From assembly GCF_000376265.1 (NCBI RefSeq), contig NZ_AQWU01000071.1:1-64000 (forward strand): DNA of 64,000 bases. Direction: 5' to 3'. The position numbers were made by a program, and so were the translations under genes. The DNA is from Thermus igniterrae ATCC 700962. Its GTDB lineage: Bacteria; Deinococcota; Deinococci; Deinococcales; Thermaceae. This document shows positions 24,589 to 33,284 of this stretch, piece after piece. The notes under the pieces are model-generated. The model was given only the letters and a program-made list of their open reading frames with translations. It had not been told where the DNA came from and made no database searches. Position 1 is the stretch's first letter; each line of letters opens with the position of its first letter.

Positions 24589-27442
24589 GGGCTTTGGCCC
24601 CTACCGGGAGAGGCAGGCGGTGGACTTCAGCGACGTGGAGCTCTTTGCCATTACCGGCCCCACGGGCTCGGGCAAGAGCACCCTCCTGGACGCCGTGGCC
24701 TTTGCCCTGTATGGCCTGGTGCCCCGGGTAGGGCGGAGCGTGGCCACCCTGAAGCACCCCGCCGCCAGCGAGGCCCGGGTGGCCCTCACCTTCCAGGTGG
24801 GGCAGAAGGTATACCGGGTGGAGCGGGTGCGGGGCCGGCGGAGCGAAGGGCGGCTCTTTGAGCTTTCCCCCGCGGGGGAGCGCCTGGTCCCCTCGGAGAC
24901 CCTGGAGGCCCTGAACGGCTTTCTGGAGGACCTTCTGGGCCTTTCCTACGAGGCCTTCACCCGGGCCCTCCTCCTGCCCCAGGGGGAGTTTGACCGCTTC
25001 CTCAAAGGGGAGGCCAAGGAGCGGCGGCGCATCCTCCTGGACCTATTTGAGCTTTCCCGGCTGGAGCGGGCCCGGGAGCGGGCGGCGGGGGAGCGGGCTA
25101 GGCTTTTAGAGGAGAAGGGGCGGCTTGAAGGGGAGCTCCTTGGGCTTAAGGAGGTGACCCTCGAGGCCCTGGAGGCCCGGGAGAAGGCGCTGGAGGAGGT
25201 GGCCCAGGGGGTGGCCCGCTTGGAGGAAGAGGTAAGGCGGCTGGAGAAGGGCCTAAAGGAGGCGGAGGACCTCCTGAAGCGCCTGGAGGAGCGGCACCTC
25301 CTGGAGGCCCAAAGGGCCCGCCTCCTGGGGGAGGCCTCGAGGATGGCGGCCCTGCGGGAGCGGCTGGCCAAGGCCCAGGAGGCGGAGCGCGCCCTGCCCC
25401 TTTGGGAGGACCTGCGGACCAAGGAGAAGGCCCTGGCCGCCACCCGGGAAGAGGCGGCCCGCCTGGAGGCCAAGGTGCGCGAGCTGGAGGAAAAGCGCCG
25501 CGCCCTGGCCTTTGACCCCAAGGCCCTGGAGGCCCTGCGCCAGGCCCTCCTGGAGGCCCAGGGGCTTAAGGCCCTGGAGGCCCTTTGGCGGCGGGTGGGG
25601 GTGAAGGACCACCCGGCGCCCAGGCTGGACCTGGAGGCCCTGGAGGCCCTTTTGGAGGAGGAGGGGCGCCTTAGGGAGGAGGAGGCCAGCCTGGCCGCCT
25701 GGGCGGAGGCCCTGGCCCACCTGCGGGCACGCCAAGGGGAGCTTGCCGCCCTCCAGGCGGAACTCGCCCAGCTGCAGGAGGAGGGGAGGCGGGTCCGGGA
25801 GGAGACGGAGGCCCTGGAGCGGGCCCTCAAGGGGGCCACCGCCTTCCGCCTCCGGGAGGAGCTTCGCGCCCTCGAGGCTGAGGCTGAGGCCCTGGAAGGG
25901 GAGCGGGCCCGGCTTCTGGGGGAGCTAAAGGCCTTGCGCCAGGAGGAAAGGCGGCTTGGCCTCCTGGCCTTCCACGACCTCCTGGAGCCCGGAAAGCCCT
26001 GCCCCTTGTGTGGGGGCCTGGTCCACGCCCTGCCCCCCAAGCCCAAGGGGGAGGACCTGCGGGAGCGGGTGGCGGCTCTGGAGGGGAAGGATCGGGACCT
26101 TCTCCTGCGGCTGGGAAAACTCCGCGAGCGGCGGGAGGCCCTCCTGAGGGAGGAGGCCGCCTTGGGGGCCGAGCCTTCCCCTGGGGACCCGGAGGCCCTA
26201 AAGGCCATCTTGGAGGAGAAGAAAGCCCTGCTGGAGGAGCTTCGTGGCCGCTACCGCGAGGCCTCGGGCCGGCATAAGGCCCTGGAGCGGGAGGTGGGGG
26301 AGCTGGAGGCCAAGGCGAAAAGGCTGGCCGCAGGGCGCTCGGGAGCGCCCGAGGCCCTCCTCCAGGGGGTGAGGGCCCGGCTGGCAGTCCTGCGGGAGGA
26401 GAAGGGGGCCCTGGGGGCGGGGCTTTTCCGCCACCTCATGGAGCGCACGGGGGGGCTGGGCTTGGCCGAGCACCTAGGGCGCCTCCAGGCCGCCCTCCGG
26501 GAGATGGAGAACAAGGAGGCCCAGGAGAAGCGCCTTTCCCGGGAGCTGGAGGAGGCCCAGCGGGCGCTTTCCGCCCTGGCCGCCCGCCAGGAGGAGCAGG
26601 CCAAGGCCCTGGCCGAGGCCAGGGAGCGGGTGGGGGGCCTCCTTCCCGAGGCCGAGGCCCGAGCTTCCCACCTGGCCCCCGAGGAAAAGCGGGCCCTGGA
26701 GGAACGCCTACAGGCCCACGAGAAGGAGATGGCGGAGGTGGAGGCCCGCCTCCAGGCCCTTCCTCCCCTCCCCCCCCTCTCCCTGGAGGAGGCGGAGGCC
26801 CGGGCGCGCAAGGAGCGGGAGGCCTTGGGGAAGGCCCAAGAGGCGCTTCGGGCCCTGGAGGGCCGCCGGGCGGTCCTGGAGGCGGAAAGGGAGCGGCTTC
26901 GGGAGGGCCTAAAGCGGCGGCGGGAGCTGGAGGGCCGCCTGGCAGAGGTGGCCAAGGAGGTGGGCCTTTGGGAAAAGCTGGCCCAGGACCTGCAGGCCCA
27001 CAACTTCCCCGCCTACTTGCTGGGCCTCAGGCAACGGAACCTGGTGGAGCGGGCCAACGAGCTTCTGAACACCCTCTCTGGGGGCCGGTACCGCCTGAGG
27101 GCCCTGGGGGACGAGTACCAGGTCCACGACCTGTGGCACGCGGGGGAGGCCCGCCCGGTCAAAACCCTCTCCGGAGGGGAGGGCTTCCTGGCCAGCCTCT
27201 CCCTGGCCCTGGCCCTTTCCGAGGAGCTCTCCCGGGGGCGGCTGGGGGCGCTTTTCCTGGACGAGGGCTTCGGCACCCTGGACCCCGAGACCCTGGAGCT
27301 GGTGGCGGGGGTCCTGGAAGCCCTCCCCACCCGGGGCCGCCTGGTGGGCATCGTCACCCACGTGGAGGTCCTGGCGGAGAGGCTTCCCGCCCGCCTGGTG
27401 GTGCGCAAGCACCCCACGGGGAGCCGGGTGGAGTGGGCCTAG
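24563..27442 (+). CDS. sbcC: Exonuclease subunit SbcC (Rad50 homologue)
   Basis: This 959-aa SMC-type ATPase has Walker A at residues 32-40 (GPTGSGKST), a long Glu/Leu/Arg/Ala coiled coil broken near the middle by the zinc hook CPLCGG (about residue 480), a second coiled coil, then the ABC signature TLSGGEGFLASLSLALALS and Walker B LGALFLDEGFGTLD with the D-loop. It tethers DNA and drives SbcD nuclease. The TTG start at 24563 gives MRPLRLELEGFGPYR and has GGAGG six bases upstream; no in-frame ATG exists before Walker A. Confidence 0.94.
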   Translation: MRPLRLELEGFGPYRERQAVDFSDVELFAITGPTGSGKSTLLDAVAFALYGLVPRVGRSVATLKHPAASEARVALTFQVGQKVYRVERVRGRRSEGRLFELSPAGERLVPSETLEALNGFLEDLLGLSYEAFTRALLLPQGEFDRFLKGEAKERRRILLDLFELSRLERARERAAGERARLLEEKGRLEGELLGLKEVTLEALEAREKALEEVAQGVARLEEEVRRLEKGLKEAEDLLKRLEERHLLEAQRARLLGEASRMAALRERLAKAQEAERALPLWEDLRTKEKALAATREEAARLEAKVRELEEKRRALAFDPKALEALRQALLEAQGLKALEALWRRVGVKDHPAPRLDLEALEALLEEEGRLREEEASLAAWAEALAHLRARQGELAALQAELAQLQEEGRRVREETEALERALKGATAFRLREELRALEAEAEALEGERARLLGELKALRQEERRLGLLAFHDLLEPGKPCPLCGGLVHALPPKPKGEDLRERVAALEGKDRDLLLRLGKLRERREALLREEAALGAEPSPGDPEALKAILEEKKALLEELRGRYREASGRHKALEREVGELEAKAKRLAAGRSGAPEALLQGVRARLAVLREEKGALGAGLFRHLMERTGGLGLAEHLGRLQAALREMENKEAQEKRLSRELEEAQRALSALAARQEEQAKALAEARERVGGLLPEAEARASHLAPEEKRALEERLQAHEKEMAEVEARLQALPPLPPLSLEEAEARARKEREALGKAQEALRALEGRRAVLEAERERLREGLKRRRELEGRLAEVAKEVGLWEKLAQDLQAHNFPAYLLGLRQRNLVERANELLNTLSGGRYRLRALGDEYQVHDLWHAGEARPVKTLSGGEGFLASLSLALALSEELSRGRLGALFLDEGFGTLDPETLELVAGVLEALPTRGRLVGIVTHVEVLAERLPARLVVRKHPTGSRVEWA

Positions 27443-27470
27443 CCTGGGGGCGTTTGTCCCTGGAGCCCCC

Positions 27471-27490
27471 CATACCCCTTGGGGTATGTT
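27471..27490 (+). promoter_or_regulatory. Palindrome overlapping a -10-like element upstream of the CBS gene
   Basis: CATACCCC and GGGGTATG form perfect 8-bp arms around TT (27471-27488). The right arm contains TATGTT (27485-27490), a plausible -10. The 5' leader to the GTG at 27542 would be about 45 nt, with AAGGAGGTG as Shine-Dalgarno site. Confidence 0.45.
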
Positions 27491-27541
27491 GAAGGGGCCC
27501 GGAAGGAGAATCCTTCGCGCCTTTGGGCAAGGAGGTGTGCC

Positions 27542-27919
27542 GTGAAGAAGGCCAAGGACATCATGTCCACCGAGGTGGTGATGATCCAGGGCTCGGCCAC
27601 GGTGAAGGAGGCCATCAACCTCATGAAGGAGACGGGCCTGAGGGCCTTAATCGTGGACCGGCGCAATGAGGACGACGCCTACGGCATCGTTACCGAGACG
27701 GACATCGTCTACAAGGTCATTGCCTACGGCAAGGACCCCACCACCGTCCAGGTGCACGAGATCATGACCAAACCCGTCATCCCCGTTAACCCCGACCTGG
27801 GGGTGGAGTACGTGGCCCGCCTCTTCGCCAACACCGGCATCCGCCGCGCCCCCGTCATCCAGGGGGAGGTGATGGGCATCGTCTCCGTGACGGATATCCT
27901 CCACAAAGCCGTGTTCTAG
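27542..27919 (+). CDS. Two-CBS-domain protein
   Basis: This 125-aa protein is a stand-alone pair of CBS domains: KAKDIMSTEVVMIQGSATVKEAINLMKETGLRALIV with TETDIVYKV, then VHEIMTKPVIPVNPDLGVEYVARLFANTGIRRAPVI with SVTDILHKAV. Such Bateman modules bind adenine nucleotides and regulate partner proteins; the partner is not evident here. The GTG at 27542 follows a strong AAGGAGGTG site, and the first residues are VKKAKDIMS. A strong terminator follows. Confidence 0.88.
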   Translation: MKKAKDIMSTEVVMIQGSATVKEAINLMKETGLRALIVDRRNEDDAYGIVTETDIVYKVIAYGKDPTTVQVHEIMTKPVIPVNPDLGVEYVARLFANTGIRRAPVIQGEVMGIVSVTDILHKAVF

Positions 27920-27937
27920 GGTCCAGGCTCTGGCTTA

Positions 27938-27964
27938 AGGGCGGCCTTTGGGCCGCCCTTTCTT
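27938..27964 (+). terminator. Intrinsic terminator of the CBS gene
   Basis: AAGGGCGGCC and GGCCGCCCTT form a perfect 10-bp stem around TTT(G), followed by TCTT. Confidence 0.8.
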
Positions 27965-27991
27965 GACTGGGTACAGGAAGCCTTCTAGACT
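27963..27991 (+). promoter_or_regulatory. Promoter of the pectin-acetylesterase-like gene
   Basis: TTGACT (27963-27968) and TAGACT (27986-27991) are separated by 17 bp. The start codon at 28009 is preceded by GGAGGTG, so this gene has a short conventional leader. Confidence 0.65.
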
Positions 27992-28008
27992 GGGGGCGGA
28001 GGTGAACA

Positions 28009-28998
28009 ATGCCGCGGGTTTTGGCGTTGCTTTTGCTTTTGGGCTTGGCCCTGGCCCAGGGCCTCGAGGCCTTCTGGAAGGCGGTGGAGGTGCCGGGGGG
28101 GGTCTGCGCCGATGGTTCCCCCTACCGCTTCTATGTGAGCCCCGGGGACCCCAGGAAGGTGGTCCTGGACTTTCAGGGGGGTGGGGCCTGCTGGGACGCG
28201 GCCACCTGCGCCCCCCAGAGCCAGACCTACCGCAAGCGGGTGGACGTGCAGGAGCTGTTGCTGGCCCAGGGCATCTACAACCGCCTGAGCGTGGCCAACC
28301 CCTTCTACGGCTGGACCCACGTCTTCATCCCCTACTGCACCGGGGACCTGCACGTGGGCCGGGCCACCGTGGACTACGGGGGCTTCCGGGTGCACCACCA
28401 GGGGGCCCGCAACGCCCTGGCCGCCTTGGAGTACGTGTTCCGCAACCACACGAACCCCGAGCGGGTCTTCGTCACCGGGTGTAGCGCCGGGGCCTACGGG
28501 GCGGTGTTCTGGGCGGACAAGGTCCTCTCCACCTACAAGAACGCCCAGGTGGCCGTGTGCGGGGACGCCGGGGTGGGGGTGCGCACCGAGGGCTTCCCCG
28601 GCTTTGCCCGCTGGAACCCCAGGCTCCCCGAACTCCCGGGCCTCTCCTCCAACCCCCAGGTGGCCGAGATCTACCTGGCCCTAGCCAGGGCCTTCCCCTC
28701 AGGGCGCTTTGCCCAGTACACCACGGTCCTGGACGGCACCCAGGTCTTCTTCTACGCCCTCATGAAGGGGGAGCGCTCCCCTTCCGAGGCCACGGCCCGG
28801 GAGTGGGCGGAAGGGGCCTTTAGGGCTGTTTCCGCCCCGGCCCAGGCGGAGAACTACACCTTCTACTTGGCCCCGGGGGGCCAGCACTGCATCCTGCCCC
28901 GGCCCGAGCTCTACACCCTGAGGGTGGGGGAGACCAGCTTCCTGGACTGGCTCAGGGCCCTGGCCGAGGGGAAGACACCCCCCAGGGTGCGCCCCTGA
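28009..28998 (+). CDS. Secreted pectin-acetylesterase-family hydrolase (VtpJ-like)
   Basis: This 329-aa protein has a signal peptide (MPRVLALLLLLGLALAQG) and an alpha/beta-hydrolase of the pectinacetylesterase/Notum type: VVLDFQGGGACWDAATC (oxyanion region), PYCTGDLHVG, nucleophile GCSAGAYGA (about residues 161-167), DAGVGV and the late His in GGQHCILP. Six or more cysteines suggest disulfides in the exported protein. The substrate is unknown; a bacterial pectin target is not implied. The last 47 bp overlap the 3' end of the metallopeptidase-like gene on the other strand. Confidence 0.8.
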   Translation: MPRVLALLLLLGLALAQGLEAFWKAVEVPGGVCADGSPYRFYVSPGDPRKVVLDFQGGGACWDAATCAPQSQTYRKRVDVQELLLAQGIYNRLSVANPFYGWTHVFIPYCTGDLHVGRATVDYGGFRVHHQGARNALAALEYVFRNHTNPERVFVTGCSAGAYGAVFWADKVLSTYKNAQVAVCGDAGVGVRTEGFPGFARWNPRLPELPGLSSNPQVAEIYLALARAFPSGRFAQYTTVLDGTQVFFYALMKGERSPSEATAREWAEGAFRAVSAPAQAENYTFYLAPGGQHCILPRPELYTLRVGETSFLDWLRALAEGKTPPRVRP

Positions 28999-29734
28999 GG
29001 CCGAAGGCGGCGAACCACTCCTTGAGCCCGGGGTAGAGCTCCAAGAGGAGCCGGTGCCCCTTCCGGCGGTCCAGGGGGGCCGCCTCCAGGAAGGCCCGGA
29101 GGAGGCGGTCCCCCCCTTCTTCCAGAATCTCTTCCCCCTTGAGGGTGAACTGGGCCTGGAACCAAAGGGCCCCCTTCAGGTCTCCCCGCCGCCTCTCGTA
29201 AGCGGAGAGGCTCTTCCGCTCGGGGTCTAGGCGGGCCAGGTACCGGCTCCAGGCCAGGAGGACCTCTGCCAGGTCAGGATGGGCCCGCTTCAGGCCCAGG
29301 AGGAAGAGGTAGTTGGCGAAAAACTCGTCCAGCCACCTGGCCCCTGTGCGGAGCCGCCAGGCCACCTGCAGGGCGTGGGCGTACTCGTGGCCCAGGTTGA
29401 GGTCCAGGAAGGCGGGAAGCTCCCCCGGGGGAGGCCCCAGGGGAATGAGGGCCTCCCGCAGGCGGTGGAGGAGCCTTTCCGGGTAGGTAAGGGGGGCAAA
29501 GAGGGAAAGCCCCTCGGGTCCCGTGCGCTGGAAGGGGAGGCCATAGGGGTAGGGGAGGCGGGCCCGCCAGTCCCTTTCCGACAGGACGTAAAGGGTGACC
29601 GGGGGCACGGGGGCGTAGGCGGTGTAGGCCTCCCGCAGGGCCAGGAGGTAGCCCTGCAGGGCCAGGGCCCGGCGCACACTCCCCTCGGAGGCGAAGGCGG
29701 GCAGGTGAGGGTGGGGGAGGGCCTTGAGGGGCAT
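28952..29734 (-). CDS. Putative HExxH metallopeptidase-like protein
   Basis: This 260-aa protein contains LNLGHEYAHALQVAWRLRTGARWLDEFFANYLF, a zinc-peptidase-like HExxH (H116, E117, H120) with a candidate third ligand E137 sixteen residues on, a gluzincin-like spacing. There is no signal peptide or transmembrane segment, so it is probably cytoplasmic. The remainder is not a family I can name. It begins 7 nt after the recG stop on the same strand and is probably co-transcribed with recG. Confidence 0.55.
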   Translation of the reverse strand: MPLKALPHPHLPAFASEGSVRRALALQGYLLALREAYTAYAPVPPVTLYVLSERDWRARLPYPYGLPFQRTGPEGLSLFAPLTYPERLLHRLREALIPLGPPPGELPAFLDLNLGHEYAHALQVAWRLRTGARWLDEFFANYLFLLGLKRAHPDLAEVLLAWSRYLARLDPERKSLSAYERRRGDLKGALWFQAQFTLKGEEILEEGGDRLLRAFLEAAPLDRRKGHRLLLELYPGLKEWFAAFGLRGAPWGVSSPRPGP

Positions 29735-29741
29735 CCCGCCT

Positions 29742-32045
29742 TCAGATCACCTCCCGGAACCCGATGCGCTCCGCCCGGGCCCGGAGCTCCTCCCTGAGGG
29801 CCTGGTGCTGGGGCAGGGAGAGGTCGGGGTCCAGCTCCAAAATCCGCTTGGCCAGGGCCCGGGCCCGTTCAATGATGGGGGTGTCCTCCGCCAGGTCTCC
29901 AAGCCTAAGCTCCGGGTAGCCCGACTGCCGGGTCCCCCTCAGCTCCCCGGGGCCCCGAAGCTTAAGGTCCATCTCGGCGATGTAGAAGCCGTCGGTGGAG
30001 GCCTCGAGGACCTTAAGCCGCCTCAGGGTCTTCTGGCTGGCCTCCCCGGCGATAAAGAGGGCGTAGCCCGGAAGCCCGCCCCGCCCCACCCGGCCCCTTA
30101 GCTGGTGGAGCTGGGCCAGGCCAAAGCGCTCCGCGTTTTCCACGATGATGAGGGTGGCCTTGGGGATGTCCACTCCCACCTCAATCACCGTGGTGGAGAC
30201 CAGGAGGTCAAAGGCCCCCTGGCGGAAGGCCTCCATCACCTGGTCCTTTTCCCGGGCAGGCATCCTGCCGTGGAGGAGGGCCATGCGCACCCCGGGGAGG
30301 AGGCCCTTAAGCTCCTCATAGAGGGCGGTGGCCGCCTTGAGGTCCAGCTCCTCCGCCTCCTCAATGGCCGGGGCCACCACGAAGACCTGGTGCCCTTTGC
30401 GCACCTCCTCCCGGGCGAAGGCGTAGGCCTGGAGGCGGAGGCGGTGGGGGAGGACCTTGGTCTGCACGGGGATGCGCCCCGGGGGCATCTCGTCCAGGAC
30501 GCTCACCTCCAGGTCCCCGTAGAGGGTAAGGGCCAGGGAGCGGGGGATGGGGGTGGCGGACATCACCAGCACGTCTGGAGGTGAGGAGGCCAGCTTCAGG
30601 AGGGCCCGCCGCTGCAGGACGCCGAAGCGGTGCTCCTCGTCCACCACCGCCAGGCCCAGGTCCTTAAAGCCCACCCCCTCCTGGATGAGGGCGTGGGTGC
30701 CCACGGCCACCTGGGCCTCGCCGTGGCGGAGGCGGGCCAAGGCCTCTTCCTTCTCCTTGGCGGACATGGAGCCCAAAAGGAGCTCCACCCGCACCCCCAG
30801 GGGGAAGAGGTAGCGGGTGAGGTTTTGGAAGTGCTGCTTGGCCAGGATCTCCGTGGGGGCCATGAGGGCGCCCTGGGCCCCGTTTTGGGCCGCTAGGTAG
30901 AGGGCAAAGGCGGCCACCACCGTCTTCCCCGAGCCCACATCCCCCTGGAGGAGGCGGGCCATCTGCCGCGGGCTTTGCATGTCCTTGGCGATCTCCGCCA
31001 TCACCCGCTCCTGGGCCCGGGTGAGGGGGAAGGGGAGGGCCTTGCGGAAGGCCTCCACCCAGGCCGCCTCCACCCGGAAGCTTCGGCCCAGGACCAGCCC
31101 CCCCGCCTCCAGGAGGGCCTTGAGCTCCAGGAGGAGGTACTCGTCAAACTTGAGGCGCAAAAGGGCCTGCTTCAGCGCTTCCTCGTCCTCGGGGAAGTGG
31201 ATCTGCCGCAGGGCCTCCCCGTACTCCAAAAGCCCCTCCGCCTCCCGGTAGGGGGCCAGGGGGTCGGGGAGGGGGAGGGTGAGCTCCAGGGCCCGGTGCA
31301 CCGTGCGCCGCAGGAAGGCCTGGCCCACCCCCTCCTTGGCGGGGTAGATGGGGACGATGCGGCCGGTGGAGAGGGACTCCGTGCCCTCGTCCTCAAAGTG
31401 CTCCACGAAAAGCTGCACCCCGTTCCGCCGCTGCACCCGTCCCGTGACGATCAGGGTGGCCCCCTCCTGGATCTGGGAGAGGACCCAGGGCTGGTTGAAC
31501 CAGACCAGGGTGAGCCGCCATCCCCAGGTGTCCTGGGCCTTGACCTGGACCAGCTGCATCCCCTTCTTGGGGGTGCGCAGAAGCTCCTTGGCCAGGACCT
31601 TGACCAGCAGGGTGGCCTTCTTGCCGTCCTCCAGGAAGCGCACCCCCGGAAGGGCCCGGCGGTCCTCGTAGCGGCGGGGGTAGTGGTGGAGCACGTCCCG
31701 CACCGTGTGCAGGCTGAGTTCGGTGAGCCGCTTGCGGCTTTGCGCGGGGGCCAGGAGGTGGGCGGGGTCCTGGAGGGCCAGCCGCCCCTTGGGGGGGCTG
31801 GGGGCGGGGGAAGGGGATGGGGCGCCGTCCTGCAGGAAGCGGATGGCCTCCTCCAGAAGGCGCTTCCGCTCCTCGGGGGGCTTTTCCCGGTACCCCTGGA
31901 AGAGGGCCCGCACCTGGGGGAAGGGGCGGGCCAGGTTGGCCACCAGGGCCTCGAGGCCCCCCACCACCACCCGGTCCTGGGCCCCGTCCTGGAGTTCCCG
32001 CAAAAGGGGCCTGAGGAGCCTTTCCCGGAGTTCCCCTTCCCTCAC
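29742..32045 (-). CDS. recG: ATP-dependent DNA helicase RecG
   Basis: This 767-aa protein is RecG: an N-terminal extension with a helical segment (about 1-90), the wedge OB domain (SLHTVRDVLHHYPRRYEDRR onward), helicase motifs LTRAQERVMAEI, Walker A LLQGDVGSGKTVVA, MAPTEILAKQH, GTHALIQEGV, DEEH box VVDEEHRFGVLQR, MSATPIPRSLALTLYGD, and C-terminal TTVIEVGVDIPKAT, QLRGRVGRGG. It remodels stalled replication forks and branched DNA. GTG at 32045 is chosen because TATCAT ends seven bases upstream; an ATG at 32054 overlaps that box. It is divergent from the M16 pair. Confidence 0.92.
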   Translation of the reverse strand: MREGELRERLLRPLLRELQDGAQDRVVVGGLEALVANLARPFPQVRALFQGYREKPPEERKRLLEEAIRFLQDGAPSPSPAPSPPKGRLALQDPAHLLAPAQSRKRLTELSLHTVRDVLHHYPRRYEDRRALPGVRFLEDGKKATLLVKVLAKELLRTPKKGMQLVQVKAQDTWGWRLTLVWFNQPWVLSQIQEGATLIVTGRVQRRNGVQLFVEHFEDEGTESLSTGRIVPIYPAKEGVGQAFLRRTVHRALELTLPLPDPLAPYREAEGLLEYGEALRQIHFPEDEEALKQALLRLKFDEYLLLELKALLEAGGLVLGRSFRVEAAWVEAFRKALPFPLTRAQERVMAEIAKDMQSPRQMARLLQGDVGSGKTVVAAFALYLAAQNGAQGALMAPTEILAKQHFQNLTRYLFPLGVRVELLLGSMSAKEKEEALARLRHGEAQVAVGTHALIQEGVGFKDLGLAVVDEEHRFGVLQRRALLKLASSPPDVLVMSATPIPRSLALTLYGDLEVSVLDEMPPGRIPVQTKVLPHRLRLQAYAFAREEVRKGHQVFVVAPAIEEAEELDLKAATALYEELKGLLPGVRMALLHGRMPAREKDQVMEAFRQGAFDLLVSTTVIEVGVDIPKATLIIVENAERFGLAQLHQLRGRVGRGGLPGYALFIAGEASQKTLRRLKVLEASTDGFYIAEMDLKLRGPGELRGTRQSGYPELRLGDLAEDTPIIERARALAKRILELDPDLSLPQHQALREELRARAERIGFREVI

Positions 32046-32069
32046 GCTCCCCATGATACCCTTAGGCCT
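32046..32069. promoter_or_regulatory. Overlapping divergent leaderless promoters, recG / M16 operon
   Basis: Only 24 bp separate two GTG starts. TATCAT on the minus strand (32053-32058) and TACCCT on the plus strand (32057-32062) share two base pairs, and each ends seven bases before its GTG. Confidence 0.5.
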
Positions 32070-33284
32070 GTGAGCCGCGTGGAGCGATTGCCAAATGGCC
32101 TCCTGGTGGCCCTGGAGGAGCGGGACTACCCCGGGGTAGCCTTCCACCTCCTGGTGCCCGCTGGGGCGGTGAACGAGCCCGAAGGGCTTCTGGGGGCCAG
32201 CACCCTGGAGGAAGGCTGGCTCTGGAAGGGGGCCGGGGAGCTGGACGCCAGGGGTCTGGCGGAGGCCCTGGACGCCCTGGGGGTCCGGCGGCAGAGCGGA
32301 GCCGGCCTGGAGTACTCCCTCTTTGCCGCGGCCTTTTTGCCCGAGGTCCTGGAGGAGGTTTTCCGCCTCTACGCCCTCCTCCTCACCCGGCCTGCCCTCC
32401 CCGAGGAGGGGTTTGAGGCGGTGCGCTCGGTGGCCCTGCAAAGCCTCCTCTCCCTGGAGGACCAGCCCGCGCGCAAGCTCTTTTCCGAGCTGAGGCGGCG
32501 GGTCTTCCGCTCCCCCCACGGGCGGGACCCCCTGGGAGAGGAGGAGGACCTGAGGCGGGCCACCCCCGAGGCGGTGCGGGCGGACTTCTTCCGGCGCTAC
32601 ACCCCCAGGGGGGCCATTTTGGCGGTGGCGGGGGGGGTTTCCTGGGAGGCCCTGCAGCGGGCCCTAGAGCCCCTCCTGGCCTGGGAGGGGGAGGCGCCCA
32701 CCTACCCACCCCCTCTCCTTTCCGAGCCCCACCGCTTCCACCTGGAAAGGCCCACCGCCCAGGTGCAGATCGGCCTGGCCTACCCTGACGTGGGCCCCGA
32801 GGACCCTGGGTTTTATGCCGCCCGGCTGGCCCTCGAGGTCCTCTCCGGGGGCATGTCCAGCCGGCTTTTCACCGAGGTGCGGGAGAAGCGGGGCCTGGTC
32901 TACGCCGTCTCCGCCTTCCCCGCGGGGGTGCGGGGCCAGGGCCTCCTCATGGCCTACGCGGGCACCACCAAGGAGCGGGCCCAGGAGACCCTGGAGGTGA
33001 TGCGCTCCGAGATGGAAAGGCTTTCCGAGGGGGTCACGGAGGACGAGCTCGCCCGGGCCAAGGTGGGCTTAAAGACCGCCCTGGTGATGGCCGATGAGTC
33101 CATAAGGAGCCGGGCGGCCTCCATGGCCCGCGACCTCTTCGTTTTGGGCCGGGTTCGCCCCCTTTGGGAGATTGAGAAGGCCATAGAGGAGACCAGCCTG
33201 GAGGCGGTGAACGCCTTCTTGCGCACCCACCCTTACCAGAACCCCTGGGTGGGGCTTTTGGGGGAGGTGGACCATGTTTCGTGA
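32070..33284 (+). CDS. M16-family peptidase-like subunit lacking the zinc motif
   Basis: This 404-aa protein is an M16B (PqqF/processing-peptidase-like) protein by its internal segments (RVERLPNGLLVAL, LSGGMSSRLFTEVREKRGLVYAVSAF, GTTKERAQETLEVMRSEMERL). Where active members have HxxEH it reads GLLGASTLEEGWLWKG, with no zinc-binding histidines, while the C-terminal R-x-Y region is kept. It is probably the non-catalytic partner of the next gene, as in heterodimeric M16B enzymes. GTG at 32070 is supported by TACCCT seven bases upstream. It overlaps the next gene by 11 nt. Confidence 0.85.
   Translation: MSRVERLPNGLLVALEERDYPGVAFHLLVPAGAVNEPEGLLGASTLEEGWLWKGAGELDARGLAEALDALGVRRQSGAGLEYSLFAAAFLPEVLEEVFRLYALLLTRPALPEEGFEAVRSVALQSLLSLEDQPARKLFSELRRRVFRSPHGRDPLGEEEDLRRATPEAVRADFFRRYTPRGAILAVAGGVSWEALQRALEPLLAWEGEAPTYPPPLLSEPHRFHLERPTAQVQIGLAYPDVGPEDPGFYAARLALEVLSGGMSSRLFTEVREKRGLVYAVSAFPAGVRGQGLLMAYAGTTKERAQETLEVMRSEMERLSEGVTEDELARAKVGLKTALVMADESIRSRAASMARDLFVLGRVRPLWEIEKAIEETSLEAVNAFLRTHPYQNPWVGLLGEVDHVS

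Noticed and set aside
30975-32069. Long plus-strand open frame opposite recG, fused upstream of the first M16 gene
   Set aside because: It is antisense to RecG helicase motifs, and the M16 family N-terminus begins only at 32070.
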